Part shown: one piece after another, positions 33,750 through 42,027 of the stretch | Position numbering within the stretch: position 1 is the stretch's first letter | Layout: each line of letters starts with the position of its first letter | Assembly: GCA_019119595.1 (NCBI GenBank) | Contig: DWWS01000065.1 | Location: 34,133-98,132, forward strand | Direction: 5' to 3' | Source: Candidatus Eisenbergiella merdavium | GTDB lineage: Bacteria > Bacillota > Clostridia > Lachnospirales > Lachnospiraceae | DNA length: 64,000 nucleotides | Made by a program: the position numbers and the translations under genes | Notes under the pieces: model-generated | What the model was told of the DNA's origin: nothing | Databases searched by the model: none | Seen by the model: the letters and a program-made list of their open reading frames with translations, nothing else

Positions 33750-35513
33750 TCAGAATAGCAGAAGCACGAACAGAGCCAGGAACAGAGCCGCATAAATCAG
33801 CTTGACGGCAGGCATATGCTCTCTCATTAGCCCTGATACCTGAAACAGATTCCCGGTTTTATGGACAATCAGGATGAATACCGTCTGTACCAGACACATG
33901 CAGAAAACGAATACCGTCAAAGGCAGCAGGACACCGGTACCTGCGGTTTTCTGGCTCACCATGTAGAAAATCGAGGCTGCATAAAGCTGTCCCGCACAGA
34001 AAAACTCTCCCACAGAAATCACTGCTCCCAGCGTAAACAACCCCGGAAGCAGCCAGGCGTCCGGAAGTTCCTTCAATTTTCGGATCATCCTGTGATTCAT
34101 CCTTCTTAATCCTCCCGGGAGCTGTGCCCGAATTTTTCCGTACGCCTTTTTTCTGGCATTCCAAAAATCCATCAAATTTAAAATTCCGAGAAAAAGAGCA
34201 AGCAGCGCAAAAATCAGGCTGAGGATTCGCTGAAACCGCAGAAAGCTGTTTTCCTCTATCACGGAAAGCAGTCCCGCTAATCCGCTCCCTATTCCCATAT
34301 AAGCCGCAAGCTTTCCGGCCATATAACCAAGGTCGCCTGAAAGCAAACCCTTTCCCCTCATCAGAAGAATGGAAATTACCATAAACAGCATGGATGCTGC
34401 GCAGGGATTCAAACCCGATGCAAGTCCTGTTGCGGCGGCCTGCCACAAGCCCATTCCCCCATCTTCATGTGGCTTGTCGGCAAGCCCCTCCAAACTCATG
34501 CCCAACGCATTTCCATCCGAAATCTCCCGAATCAGTCCTTCTTTTATTTCTCTCTCCCCTGACAGATACCCGCCGGCGTAGAACAGGATGGGTACCTGCT
34601 GCTTTTCATCCGGCACCTTCCTGCTTTCCATAAGCTGCTCCAAAAGCTCCAGATTTTCCGGCTCTATTATGCTGCATTCCAGCAGAGTAACCGAGGTTGC
34701 TTCCCCGCCTTCTCCGCCTTTTCCGCCCTTTTCCATTGTAAGCTCATACTTTTCCTGAAGCGTATCCTCCAGATACGTCCTGACTCCTTCACAGCTTTCG
34801 CACGACCAGGTAGTAAACAGCAGAAGGAGGCTTTCCGTCTCCCCCGCGTCGGCTACTCTTTGCCGGATCAGATCGGCTCCCCCGTCTCTTTCTTTGATAT
34901 TGCACGGTTTTTCGCCGCTTCCTGTCCCTCCGCTGCTGTCCGCTTCTTTGCTTCCGTTCAGTTCTTCGACGCTGCCGTGCTTTTCTTTGATCTTCTCACC
35001 AATCTCTTCATAGCTTCCCTCATACAGCTCGGTTCCGATCAAGGCAAAAGGAGGCTCCACATCCTTCTCTTCCAGTCCGGCTTCCTGGAGCCGGCTCTCC
35101 ATATAGACACGGTCAGAGACCTTAAAGCTATTATAGCCCTGATACAGCAGCTTTCTGTCCGGCTGCGTTTTTTCCAAAACCGCCCTGACAACGTTCTCAA
35201 ACTTTTCCTCCTCCCGGCATGCTTCGCAGGGATTGTATACGTAAAGCTCGACTGTCGCCTCATAGACCGGTTCCGTCCAGGCCACCTTCCATTCTGCTGC
35301 CGTCTCCCTTCCTGTCCCACAGCCGGGAAGCAGAAAACACAGGAATAATAACCCGACCGCCCAAAGGCGGACACAAACATCCCTGTTCAGCCTCCGCGCC
35401 AAATGACCTGAACCTTCCTGAAATTTTCTTTTCTCCGCCTCTCCCTTCATAACTGATCCCTTCCCGTCGCAGAGCCATGTACCTTTGCCTTTTCCCGTTT
35501 CATAAAAAGACAT
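33750..35513 (-). CDS. Lipoprotein fusing two thioredoxin/glutaredoxin-like segments to a CcdA-like membrane domain
   Basis: 587 residues from 35513; a start at 35450 (566 residues) fits better because the lipobox LLPGC then falls at C44. Parts in order: lipoprotein signal; first redox segment with NPCEACREEEKF (CxxC) and FALIGTELYEG; an acidic linker; second segment with TTWSCESCEGVRTYLED (CxxC); then six helices of a CcdA/DsbD-beta-like domain with GLASGLNPCAASMLF and EFFCAGQLYAAS as the paired membrane cysteines. CcdA domains carry electrons across the membrane. Having both extracytoplasmic acceptors in the same chain suggests a self-contained reductant or peroxide/thiol system. The partner is unknown. 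Confidence 0.8.
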   Translation of the reverse strand: MSFYETGKGKGTWLCDGKGSVMKGEAEKRKFQEGSGHLARRLNRDVCVRLWAVGLLFLCFLLPGCGTGRETAAEWKVAWTEPVYEATVELYVYNPCEACREEEKFENVVRAVLEKTQPDRKLLYQGYNSFKVSDRVYMESRLQEAGLEEKDVEPPFALIGTELYEGSYEEIGEKIKEKHGSVEELNGSKEADSSGGTGSGEKPCNIKERDGGADLIRQRVADAGETESLLLLFTTWSCESCEGVRTYLEDTLQEKYELTMEKGGKGGEGGEATSVTLLECSIIEPENLELLEQLMESRKVPDEKQQVPILFYAGGYLSGEREIKEGLIREISDGNALGMSLEGLADKPHEDGGMGLWQAAATGLASGLNPCAASMLFMVISILLMRGKGLLSGDLGYMAGKLAAYMGIGSGLAGLLSVIEENSFLRFQRILSLIFALLALFLGILNLMDFWNARKKAYGKIRAQLPGGLRRMNHRMIRKLKELPDAWLLPGLFTLGAVISVGEFFCAGQLYAASIFYMVSQKTAGTGVLLPLTVFVFCMCLVQTVFILIVHKTGNLFQVSGLMREHMPAVKLIYAALFLALFVLLLF

Positions 35514-35605
35514 TTCCCCATCCTGTCATTCTGCTTCAGTGTATCTTCCATCCCGATTATTGACAAGAAAGATTATTTATCCTGCGGAATGTCCTTTGTC
35601 TTTTT

Positions 35606-35729
35606 GTTACAGTTCACTGGCAATCCAACGAACTGTAACCTGGCCCGTCCATCGCCTGCGGCGATAGACGGGCCGGATTCAAGCCGAAACGAGCATCCTC
35701 CGTGCTGGTCAGCGAGATGACCAGCACGG
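35606..35729. repeat. Cluster of three strong hairpins in a gene-free interval
   Basis: The 410-base gap 35514-35923 has no gene but three consecutive stems. GTTACAGTTC (35606-35615) pairs with GAACTGTAAC (35630-35639). GGCCCGTC and ATCGCC pair across a 3-base loop (35642-35674, one mismatch). CCGTGCTGGTCA (35700-35711) pairs with TGACCAGCACGG (35718-35729) around GCGAGA. Their regular spacing suggests an intergenic repeat unit or a structured RNA; either strand could be the transcribed one. Confidence 0.65.
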
Positions 35730-35923
35730 GCCTGAACAGTAATGTCTTTATCTCTTTTGCAGCAAAAGGGCACTGCTTCTACAAAAAAACACGGGAAGCC
35801 TTCTGAATCCTTCACCTAGGCATCCCGTATCATTTACACATTTTCTCTTTTATTTTCTATTCAAATTCCATTCTTCATAAAAACTCAACCGGTTCAGCCC
35901 TAATCGCCTCCCGCAGCCCGCTT

Positions 35924-38455
35924 TCATTTCTGCCCTTCGTATATAAAGGGCCTTCCCGCCTCCAGCTTCACTCTTTCCTTCCTGCCGCCGCAGACCAGCG
36001 TTCTCTCCTGGCTGCGGTCCGTGGTGAGCACGGCTCTTTTCAGGCGGCCGCTTTCCCATTCCATGCTGACCTCCACGCGTCCCCTTGCCCGAAGCCCGCG
36101 AACGGCTCCCTCCGCGAAACGGGAGGGCAGAGCAGGCAGAAGCTTTATCTCCTCCCTGGTGCTCTGCAGGAGCATTTCCGCGATCCCGGCCGTTGTGCCG
36201 AAATTGCCGTCGATCTGGAAGGGCGGATGAGCGTCGAACAGGTTGGGATAGGTGCCTCCGCCGTTATGATAATTAAAGCTGTCGCTGTTTTCCGTCTCTG
36301 CCTGATTTTCACCCGACGGGACGGTTGAGGCGGGAACGAAGCGCAGCTGCTGCGCAAGCACCTTAAAGGCATGCTCTCCGTCCTGAAACCTGGCCCAGAC
36401 GTTGACCTTCCAGCCAAGGCTCCAGCCGGTTCCCTCATCCCCTCTTGCTTCCATGGTTCTGCGGAAGGCCTCCATGAGCTGCGGCGTATGCTCATAGTCC
36501 GCCATATTGCCCGGATACAGGGCGTACACATGAGAAATGTGACGGTGTCCCACCTCCGCCTCCTCAAGCGGCTCGTTCCATTCCAGCACTCTCCCGTCCG
36601 CTCCGATCTGCAGGGGCTTTAACCGGGGCAGCTTCGCCTGAAGCGCTTCTGTGAAACCGTCCTCCATTCCCAGGATCCCTGCGCTTTCGATGCATTCCTC
36701 AAACACCTCACGGATGATGGACATGGTCATCGCCGTGCTTTCCGTTATTACGCCTTTTTCGCCGTTCCTGATATAGCTGTTTTCCGGAGAAGTGGATGGA
36801 GCGAAAACAAGCTGTCCGTCCCTGTTTTCCGTCAGCACGTCGTTATAGAATTCCGCCGCTTTGCGGATCAGCGGCCACGCGGTATCCCGCAGGAACGCTT
36901 CGTCCAGGCTGTATTCGTAATGCTCATACAGATGGCGGCACAGCCAGCCCGAGGACATGGGCCAGAAGGCATATCCGGCCGTTCCCTTTCCCCGCCTTCC
37001 GACCGGCGTGGAAAGCCGCCAGATATCCACGTTATGATGGGAGACGAAGCCTCCCGCGCCGTAAATCTCTCTTGCGGTCCGCTCTCCTGTCACCGCAAGC
37101 TCCCGGATCATGCAAAACAGGGGCTCATGCAGCTCCGGAAGGCCGCAGCTTTCCACCGGCCAGTAGTTCATCTCCGTATTGATGTTCACCGTATAATTGG
37201 AGCTCCATGGCGCGCGGAGCTGAGCGTTCCAGATGCCCTGCAGATTTGTGGGCTGGGTTCCGGGCCGTCCGCCTGCGATCAGCAGGTATCTCCCAAAGTG
37301 AAAAAGAAGCTCGCACAGCCCCACATCCTTCTGCCCCTCCGGATAGAAACGGCGAAGGCGCTCGTCTGTGGGAAGATCCGTCCGGTTTCCTTCCGTCTCT
37401 TTTTTCTCCGATATGATTTCTCCGGCATCCTCCTGCGTTCCGTCCTTCTGCGTTCCGCCCTCCTTTGTTTCGGCCGCAAGCGTCAGCTCCACCCGGTCGA
37501 ACAGGGCGGCATACTCCTCCCTGTGCCTGCGGACCGCCTCCGCAAAGGGAACCGCCTGAGCGCACTTCATATCCCGCAGGCAGTCCGCAGTCTCGTCCTT
37601 CCCCTCCGTGAAGGGCTGTCTGTCAAAGCCGTTAAAGCTGGTGCGGATACAGAGTCTGAGCATCGCCTCCTGCGCATCCCTCACCAGAAGAGACTCTCCC
37701 TCCGCGTATACGCTTCCGCCCTTCGTCTCCACCGACAGCAGGATGCAGAAGCGCATCCCTTTTCTGGACGGCTCTTCCTCATAGATCACCGGCTCTTCCA
37801 CTTCCAGATAGCTGGGCGCGTCATAGGAGGGCGCGATTCCTGTCAGAACAAGCCGATTATCCTCCGCCCTGCAGGACGACCTCAGCTGGCTGTCCAACAG
37901 GAGCCTGAAGGAAAGGCTGGCCTGACCGTTCCCGGCTTCCCCATCCCCTGCGCCGCCTGATCCGTCTTCGGATACAGCCTCCGCGCCAAGCTTTAGAAAA
38001 AGAGCCTGCTCCGGTTCGGAAAGAAAAGCTTCCTTTCTTATTCTCATGCCTGCCTCCGGCGCTGTGAAGGCGGAAAACAGCTCCGCCGTTTGCAGATCCA
38101 GGCTCCTCACATAGTCCTTCGCCCTTCCTTGCAGACCGGAAAAAAGAATCCGCAGCCTTCCCGCCGGAAGATAGGCGTCCGTAAACTCTCCCAGCAAATG
38201 ACTCTCGATTTCCTCCTGGGATTCCTGATATTTTCCCGCCAATGCCAGATCTCTGGCCCTTCTGTAGTGGGAAACCGCATCCCCGATCCCCGTATCCTTC
38301 GGATAGCCCGACCAGAGCGTATCCTCGTTCAGAAGGATCGTATCCTCCGCAATGCCGGAATAAAGCATGGCCCCCAGCCTTCCATTCCCCAGCGGCAGAG
38401 CCTCCTCCCAACAGGCCGCCGGTCTGTCATACCATAACTCCCTGTTTGTATGCAT
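35924..38455 (-). CDS. GH95-family alpha-L-fucosidase
   Basis: 843 residues, no signal peptide. The N-terminus is diagnostic: LWYDRPAACWEEALPLGNGR then LGAMLYSG and LLNEDTLWSGYPKDTG. In the barrel, VNINTEMNYWPVESCGL carries the two Asn of the fucosidase site, STSPENSYI the Glu, and PPFQIDGNFGTTAGIAEML the catalytic Asp. GH95 enzymes release alpha-1,2-fucose (or L-galactose) by inversion. Two cre-like sites sit 21-50 bp upstream (38477-38506). It follows the MFS gene on the same strand by 92 bp, so uptake of fucosylated sugars or release of fucose may be linked to that transporter. Confidence 0.92.
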   Translation of the reverse strand: MHTNRELWYDRPAACWEEALPLGNGRLGAMLYSGIAEDTILLNEDTLWSGYPKDTGIGDAVSHYRRARDLALAGKYQESQEEIESHLLGEFTDAYLPAGRLRILFSGLQGRAKDYVRSLDLQTAELFSAFTAPEAGMRIRKEAFLSEPEQALFLKLGAEAVSEDGSGGAGDGEAGNGQASLSFRLLLDSQLRSSCRAEDNRLVLTGIAPSYDAPSYLEVEEPVIYEEEPSRKGMRFCILLSVETKGGSVYAEGESLLVRDAQEAMLRLCIRTSFNGFDRQPFTEGKDETADCLRDMKCAQAVPFAEAVRRHREEYAALFDRVELTLAAETKEGGTQKDGTQEDAGEIISEKKETEGNRTDLPTDERLRRFYPEGQKDVGLCELLFHFGRYLLIAGGRPGTQPTNLQGIWNAQLRAPWSSNYTVNINTEMNYWPVESCGLPELHEPLFCMIRELAVTGERTAREIYGAGGFVSHHNVDIWRLSTPVGRRGKGTAGYAFWPMSSGWLCRHLYEHYEYSLDEAFLRDTAWPLIRKAAEFYNDVLTENRDGQLVFAPSTSPENSYIRNGEKGVITESTAMTMSIIREVFEECIESAGILGMEDGFTEALQAKLPRLKPLQIGADGRVLEWNEPLEEAEVGHRHISHVYALYPGNMADYEHTPQLMEAFRRTMEARGDEGTGWSLGWKVNVWARFQDGEHAFKVLAQQLRFVPASTVPSGENQAETENSDSFNYHNGGGTYPNLFDAHPPFQIDGNFGTTAGIAEMLLQSTREEIKLLPALPSRFAEGAVRGLRARGRVEVSMEWESGRLKRAVLTTDRSQERTLVCGGRKERVKLEAGRPFIYEGQK

Positions 38456-38476
38456 TTCCCGATTCTCCCCTTTCTG

Positions 38477-38506
38477 TGAAAGCGCCTTTTTGCGAAAGCG
38501 CTTTTT
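38477..38506 (-). promoter_or_regulatory. Two adjacent cre-like (CcpA) sites upstream of the GH95 gene
   Basis: TGAAAGCGCCTTTT (38477-38490) and CGAAAGCGCTTTTT (38493-38506) share AAAGCG and sit 16 bp apart. The second contains the perfect palindrome AAAGCGCTTT (38495-38504), the core of the strong catabolite element TGAAAGCGCTTTCA. They lie just before the ribosome binding site, a position where CcpA would block transcription when glucose is present. Confidence 0.5.
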
Positions 38507-38547
38507 TTGTCCAGTCTTTTTTACTGAAATGTTTTCCCTGCCGTCCC

Positions 38548-39774
38548 CTATGACAGAGAAGGGCTGCCGCTCTTTACCGGCTTTTCTTCCTTTTTACCCG
38601 TCCGTCCTGCCACCGCCAGGCCGATCAGCAGAAGCACCGGAAATACGATGGCAAGAAGAATGCCCGTCTGCAGATCGTCCCCCGCCCTCTGCGCCGCCCA
38701 GCCCACAAGGGAAGGGCCGCTCATGCAGCCAAGATCCCCCGCAAGGGCGAACCAGGCGAACATGGTCGTGCCTCCCCGGATCCTTTTTGCGGCAAGGCTG
38801 AAGGTGCCGGGCCAGAGTACGCCCACGGAAAAGCCGCACAGGCCGCAGCCGATCAGGCCCAGTGCCGGAACGCGGGAAAAAGCGATCAGCAGATAGGTAA
38901 CCAGGCAGAGCAGACCGCTCGCCGTCATGTATTTCGTAATCTCCACCCGTTCGCTGCATTTTGCGTAAAGCACCCGCGCCGCGCCCATCAGGAGGGCGAA
39001 GGTGAGAGGCCCCGCCAGATCGCCTACGGTTTTCGCTACACCCAGCCCCTTCTCCGCGAAGGTGGAGGCCCACTGGCTGACCGCCTGCTCGCTGGCGCCC
39101 GCGCACAGCATCAGGAGCATCATCAGCCAGAACAGCCCGTTTTTCAGAAGGCCGCTCCCCCTGCTTTCCTCTCCCGCTGCTTCCAGAAAAGGCACCGGAA
39201 CCAGGCAGAAATAGATCAGGTTCAGCACCGGAATCACCGCCCAGATGCAGGCCATCAGCTTCCAGTTTTCCACGCCCGCCAGAGCGAAAAAGAGTGTGGA
39301 AAGGATCACCACGCCCGCATGCCCCCAACAGTAAAAAGAATGCAGAAGGCTCATGGCCGCCTCCTTTTTCTTCGTGGGACAGGCCTCCACGATGGGACTG
39401 ATGAGCACCTCAAGAAGACCGCCTCCCACGGCGTAGACCATGACAGAGATCAAAAGTCCCGCAAAGGGGCTTCCCATCCATCCGGGCAGGAAGGCGAATA
39501 AAAGAAGCCCCGCCGCAGAAAACACATGGGCCAGAACGGCGCTGGCCCGGTAGCCGATCCGGTCGATGAACAGAGGGGACAAAAGATCCACCGCGAGCTG
39601 CACGCCGAAATTGACGGAAATGATCACCGAAATCTGCTCCATGCTGATCCCGTACTGCGCGGCGAGCGTCACGAACAGAAGCGGTGCGAAATTGTTGACG
39701 ATCGCCTGCACCACATATCCGGTAAAGCAGGCATAGACGGTATGCTGATAGCTGTTTTTGATTGCCTTGAGCAT
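38548..39774 (-). CDS. MFS transporter
   Basis: 408 residues with twelve likely helices, ending in a short basic tail (GRTGKKEEKPVKSGSP). The A-type loop between helices 2 and 3 reads LLSPLFIDRIGYRAS, the usual G-x-x-x-D-R/K-x-G-R-like motif. The group with GGGLLEVLISPIVEACPTKK is related to sugar porters of the FHS/Fuc type. It lies 81 bp after the truncated MFS gene and 92 bp before the GH95 fucosidase, so transport of a sugar such as fucose is plausible but unproven. Confidence 0.85.
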   Translation of the reverse strand: MLKAIKNSYQHTVYACFTGYVVQAIVNNFAPLLFVTLAAQYGISMEQISVIISVNFGVQLAVDLLSPLFIDRIGYRASAVLAHVFSAAGLLLFAFLPGWMGSPFAGLLISVMVYAVGGGLLEVLISPIVEACPTKKKEAAMSLLHSFYCWGHAGVVILSTLFFALAGVENWKLMACIWAVIPVLNLIYFCLVPVPFLEAAGEESRGSGLLKNGLFWLMMLLMLCAGASEQAVSQWASTFAEKGLGVAKTVGDLAGPLTFALLMGAARVLYAKCSERVEITKYMTASGLLCLVTYLLIAFSRVPALGLIGCGLCGFSVGVLWPGTFSLAAKRIRGGTTMFAWFALAGDLGCMSGPSLVGWAAQRAGDDLQTGILLAIVFPVLLLIGLAVAGRTGKKEEKPVKSGSPSLS

Positions 39775-39855
39775 GTTGCGTTACTCCTTGTGTCCTTTTT
39801 TCTTCTATTTTTTTTACCGTTTTCCCCAGTATCGGGAAACGGCAGCATCATTATA

Positions 39856-40764
39856 TCACTTCGTATTTCTTTTTAAAACATGAAAAAAGCTTCCCGCCAT
39901 CATCAGTAGATACAGGGCGGCCAGCCCGATCCCCTGTCCCGCAAGGATCAGCCTCCTGCTGCCCAGCCGTCCGGAAAGCAGGCCGGACAGGAACCGTCCC
40001 ATCGCCATTCCCACATAATAAAAGGTGATCGTTGCGGCCGCCGCATCCGCTCCAAGCCCCCTGGCGTTTACCAGAAAGGTGCTTCCCCAGTTACCGCAGG
40101 TATATTCCAGGCCGCAGGAGCCGATGAACACCAGGCAGGCCCTGCGCACCCTTCGATCCTTGAGAAGCTGGAGAAAGCCGACGTTTTTTTCCTCTTCCTC
40201 ATCCTCTCCCGCTTCCGAATGCGCCTTTTTCCAGAGCGGAAGCGCGAGGATGGTCAGCGCCGCGATTCCTGCCTGCACCCCAAAAACGCTCCGGTATCCC
40301 GCGCGCCAGGAGCCGGAGGAAAGCGCCAGCGACATGAAAAAGGGACTCAGGGACACGCCGATTCCATAAAAGCAGTGCAGGAAATTCATATGCAGAGCCT
40401 TGTAATGCAGCGCCACGTAATTGTTCAGCGCCGTATCCACCGCTCCCGCTCCCAGCCCGAGCGGCACGGCGCACAGACACAAAAAAAGCATGTTCCCGGA
40501 GCAGGAAAAGCCCAGCAGGGCGAATGCGGTCAGCGTCGTGGAAAAGGCGGTGATCCTTCCTGTTTGGAAACGCCGGATCAGCCGGGCCGAAAACAGGCTT
40601 GATACAATGGTACCGCCGGATATCAGCATGGTCACCAGACTTCCCAGCGAAACCGGAATTCCAAGCTCCGTATAGATGACGGGCCAGGCCGCTCCGAACA
40701 GAGAGTCCGGAATCCCCAGGCCGATGAACGAGATGTAGATGACAAGTAAAAGTAAGGTCGCCAT
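39856..40764 (-). CDS. MFS transporter, C-terminally truncated
   Basis: 302 residues from the ATG at 40764 (GGAGG site; a start at 40806 is less likely). Helices 1-10 are recognisable, beginning LLLLVIYISFIGLGIPDSLFG and including FMSLALSSGSWRAGY. The last residues LLMMAGSFFHVLKRNTK leave the hydrophobic pattern abruptly and the chain stops about 80-90 residues short of a normal 390-residue family member, with only 81 bp before the next gene. A deletion or frameshift at the 3' end is likely. Being next to a second MFS gene, the function may have been taken over. Confidence 0.75.
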   Translation of the reverse strand: MATLLLLVIYISFIGLGIPDSLFGAAWPVIYTELGIPVSLGSLVTMLISGGTIVSSLFSARLIRRFQTGRITAFSTTLTAFALLGFSCSGNMLFLCLCAVPLGLGAGAVDTALNNYVALHYKALHMNFLHCFYGIGVSLSPFFMSLALSSGSWRAGYRSVFGVQAGIAALTILALPLWKKAHSEAGEDEEEEKNVGFLQLLKDRRVRRACLVFIGSCGLEYTCGNWGSTFLVNARGLGADAAAATITFYYVGMAMGRFLSGLLSGRLGSRRLILAGQGIGLAALYLLMMAGSFFHVLKRNTK

Positions 40765-40838
40765 TTTTCCTCCATGTCGCAGCGCCCCTGGCTCCAGCCG
40801 CGCCAAACGATCCTTTCCTTTATATCAGACCACAACGA

Positions 40839-40867
40839 TTGATTCTATCAGAAAAAGGGCCTATAAT
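40839..40867 (+). promoter_or_regulatory. Sigma-A promoter of the AraC-type gene
   Basis: TTGATT (40839-40844), 17-base spacer, TATAAT (40862-40867); the ATG lies at 40981. The divergent MFS gene starts at 40764, so the AraC product may act on this same interval. Confidence 0.7.
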
Positions 40868-40980
40868 ATGACAAAAACGACTAAAACAGCGTAAAAACCG
40901 CATCCGCGATTTCTCCGCGCCCCCACGACGCTTCGGCATGGAGGTAAAGATCAGGAAAAGCGCCCGATATGGAGGTAAGC

Positions 40981-41925
40981 ATGGAACCACAGGAAAAAAG
41001 GACGGCGTCAGACTCCGTCCCGAAAGAAAACATACGGCACGGCGAGGCGCTCTTTCCCTGTGCCGTATATCTGGATCAATATCAAAACGGGGAGGATACC
41101 TTCCCCTGGCACTGGCATGAGGAGCTGGAGATTGCCTTTGTCACGCAGGGAATGGTCACCGTATCGCTGCACGCGGATCAGAGCGGGCATGTGCAGTCCT
41201 TTTCGCTCCGCCCGGGAGAGGGCGTTTTCATCAACCGGCGCATTCCTCATTCCTATTCGGGAACGGACGGGGAAGCCGCCCTGATGCCGAACCTGCTTTT
41301 TCTCCCCTCACTCGTCTACGGCTCGAAGGACAGCGTTTACTGGGAAAAATATCTGAAGCGCCTGCTTCTTTCCCCCTCCTTCTCCCATGTGCTCCTGTCG
41401 CCCGAAAACTCCTGGCAGACCGCCCTGCTGAAACAGGCACAGGCCGCCTTTTCCCTCCTGTCCGCCAGGGATTTCGGATATGAATTCCGCGTCCGCTCCG
41501 CGCTTTCGGAGGTTCTTCTGCTGCTTCTTCAAAATATGGCAAAAGCGCCGGATCACGCGGAGGAAGGCTCCCGTCATCAAGCCGACGCGGAGCGTATCCG
41601 CCGGATGCTCTCCTTTATTCAGGAGCATTATACTGAGCCGGTCTCGCTGCAGCAGATCGCGGACAGCGCTTTTCTTGGAAAGAGAGAATGCCTCCGCTGC
41701 TTTCAGCGCACCATCGGCACCTCTCCCATGCAGTATACCATCGACCTGCGCCTGCGCAGGGCCAGACAGCTCCTTCTGGAAACCGACCTTCCCCTTGTGG
41801 ACATCTGTACGGAGTGCGGATTTCAGGATCAAAGCTATTTCATCAAGGCCTTCCGTGAACGGATGGGGACGTCCCCGGCCAGGTTTCGGAAGGAGGCCGG
41901 CGCAAAAGCTTCTTTCCTGCCGTAA
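40981..41925 (+). CDS. AraC-family transcriptional regulator with N-terminal cupin domain
   Basis: 314 residues from the ATG at 40981 (GGAGGT immediately before; ATGs at 40939 and 40969 lack one as good). Cupin ligand domain with FPWHWHEELEIAFVTQG (about 35-52) and RPGEGVFINRRIPHSY. The C-terminal double HTH has VSLQQIADSAFLGKRECLRC and VDICTECGFQDQSYFIKAFR then MGTSPARFRKEAG. Such regulators respond to small sugars. It is divergent from the two MFS genes and the GH95 fucosidase, so it is the natural activator of that operon. Confidence 0.9.
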   Translation: MEPQEKRTASDSVPKENIRHGEALFPCAVYLDQYQNGEDTFPWHWHEELEIAFVTQGMVTVSLHADQSGHVQSFSLRPGEGVFINRRIPHSYSGTDGEAALMPNLLFLPSLVYGSKDSVYWEKYLKRLLLSPSFSHVLLSPENSWQTALLKQAQAAFSLLSARDFGYEFRVRSALSEVLLLLLQNMAKAPDHAEEGSRHQADAERIRRMLSFIQEHYTEPVSLQQIADSAFLGKRECLRCFQRTIGTSPMQYTIDLRLRRARQLLLETDLPLVDICTECGFQDQSYFIKAFRERMGTSPARFRKEAGAKASFLP

Positions 41926-41953
41926 TGAACGCCGTGTCGTAAGCTGTTTTTAA

Positions 41954-41982
41954 GTGACATTTCCACTATTTAGTGTTACAAT
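41954..41982 (+). promoter_or_regulatory. Promoter of the DUF3089 lipoprotein gene
   Basis: GTGACA (41954-41959), 17-base spacer, TACAAT (41977-41982), 45 bp before the ATG at 42028. Confidence 0.6.
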
Positions 41983-42027
41983 CAGGAAGAAATTTTCAAT
42001 CTGTTTTTAGGAAAGGATTCCATTAAA

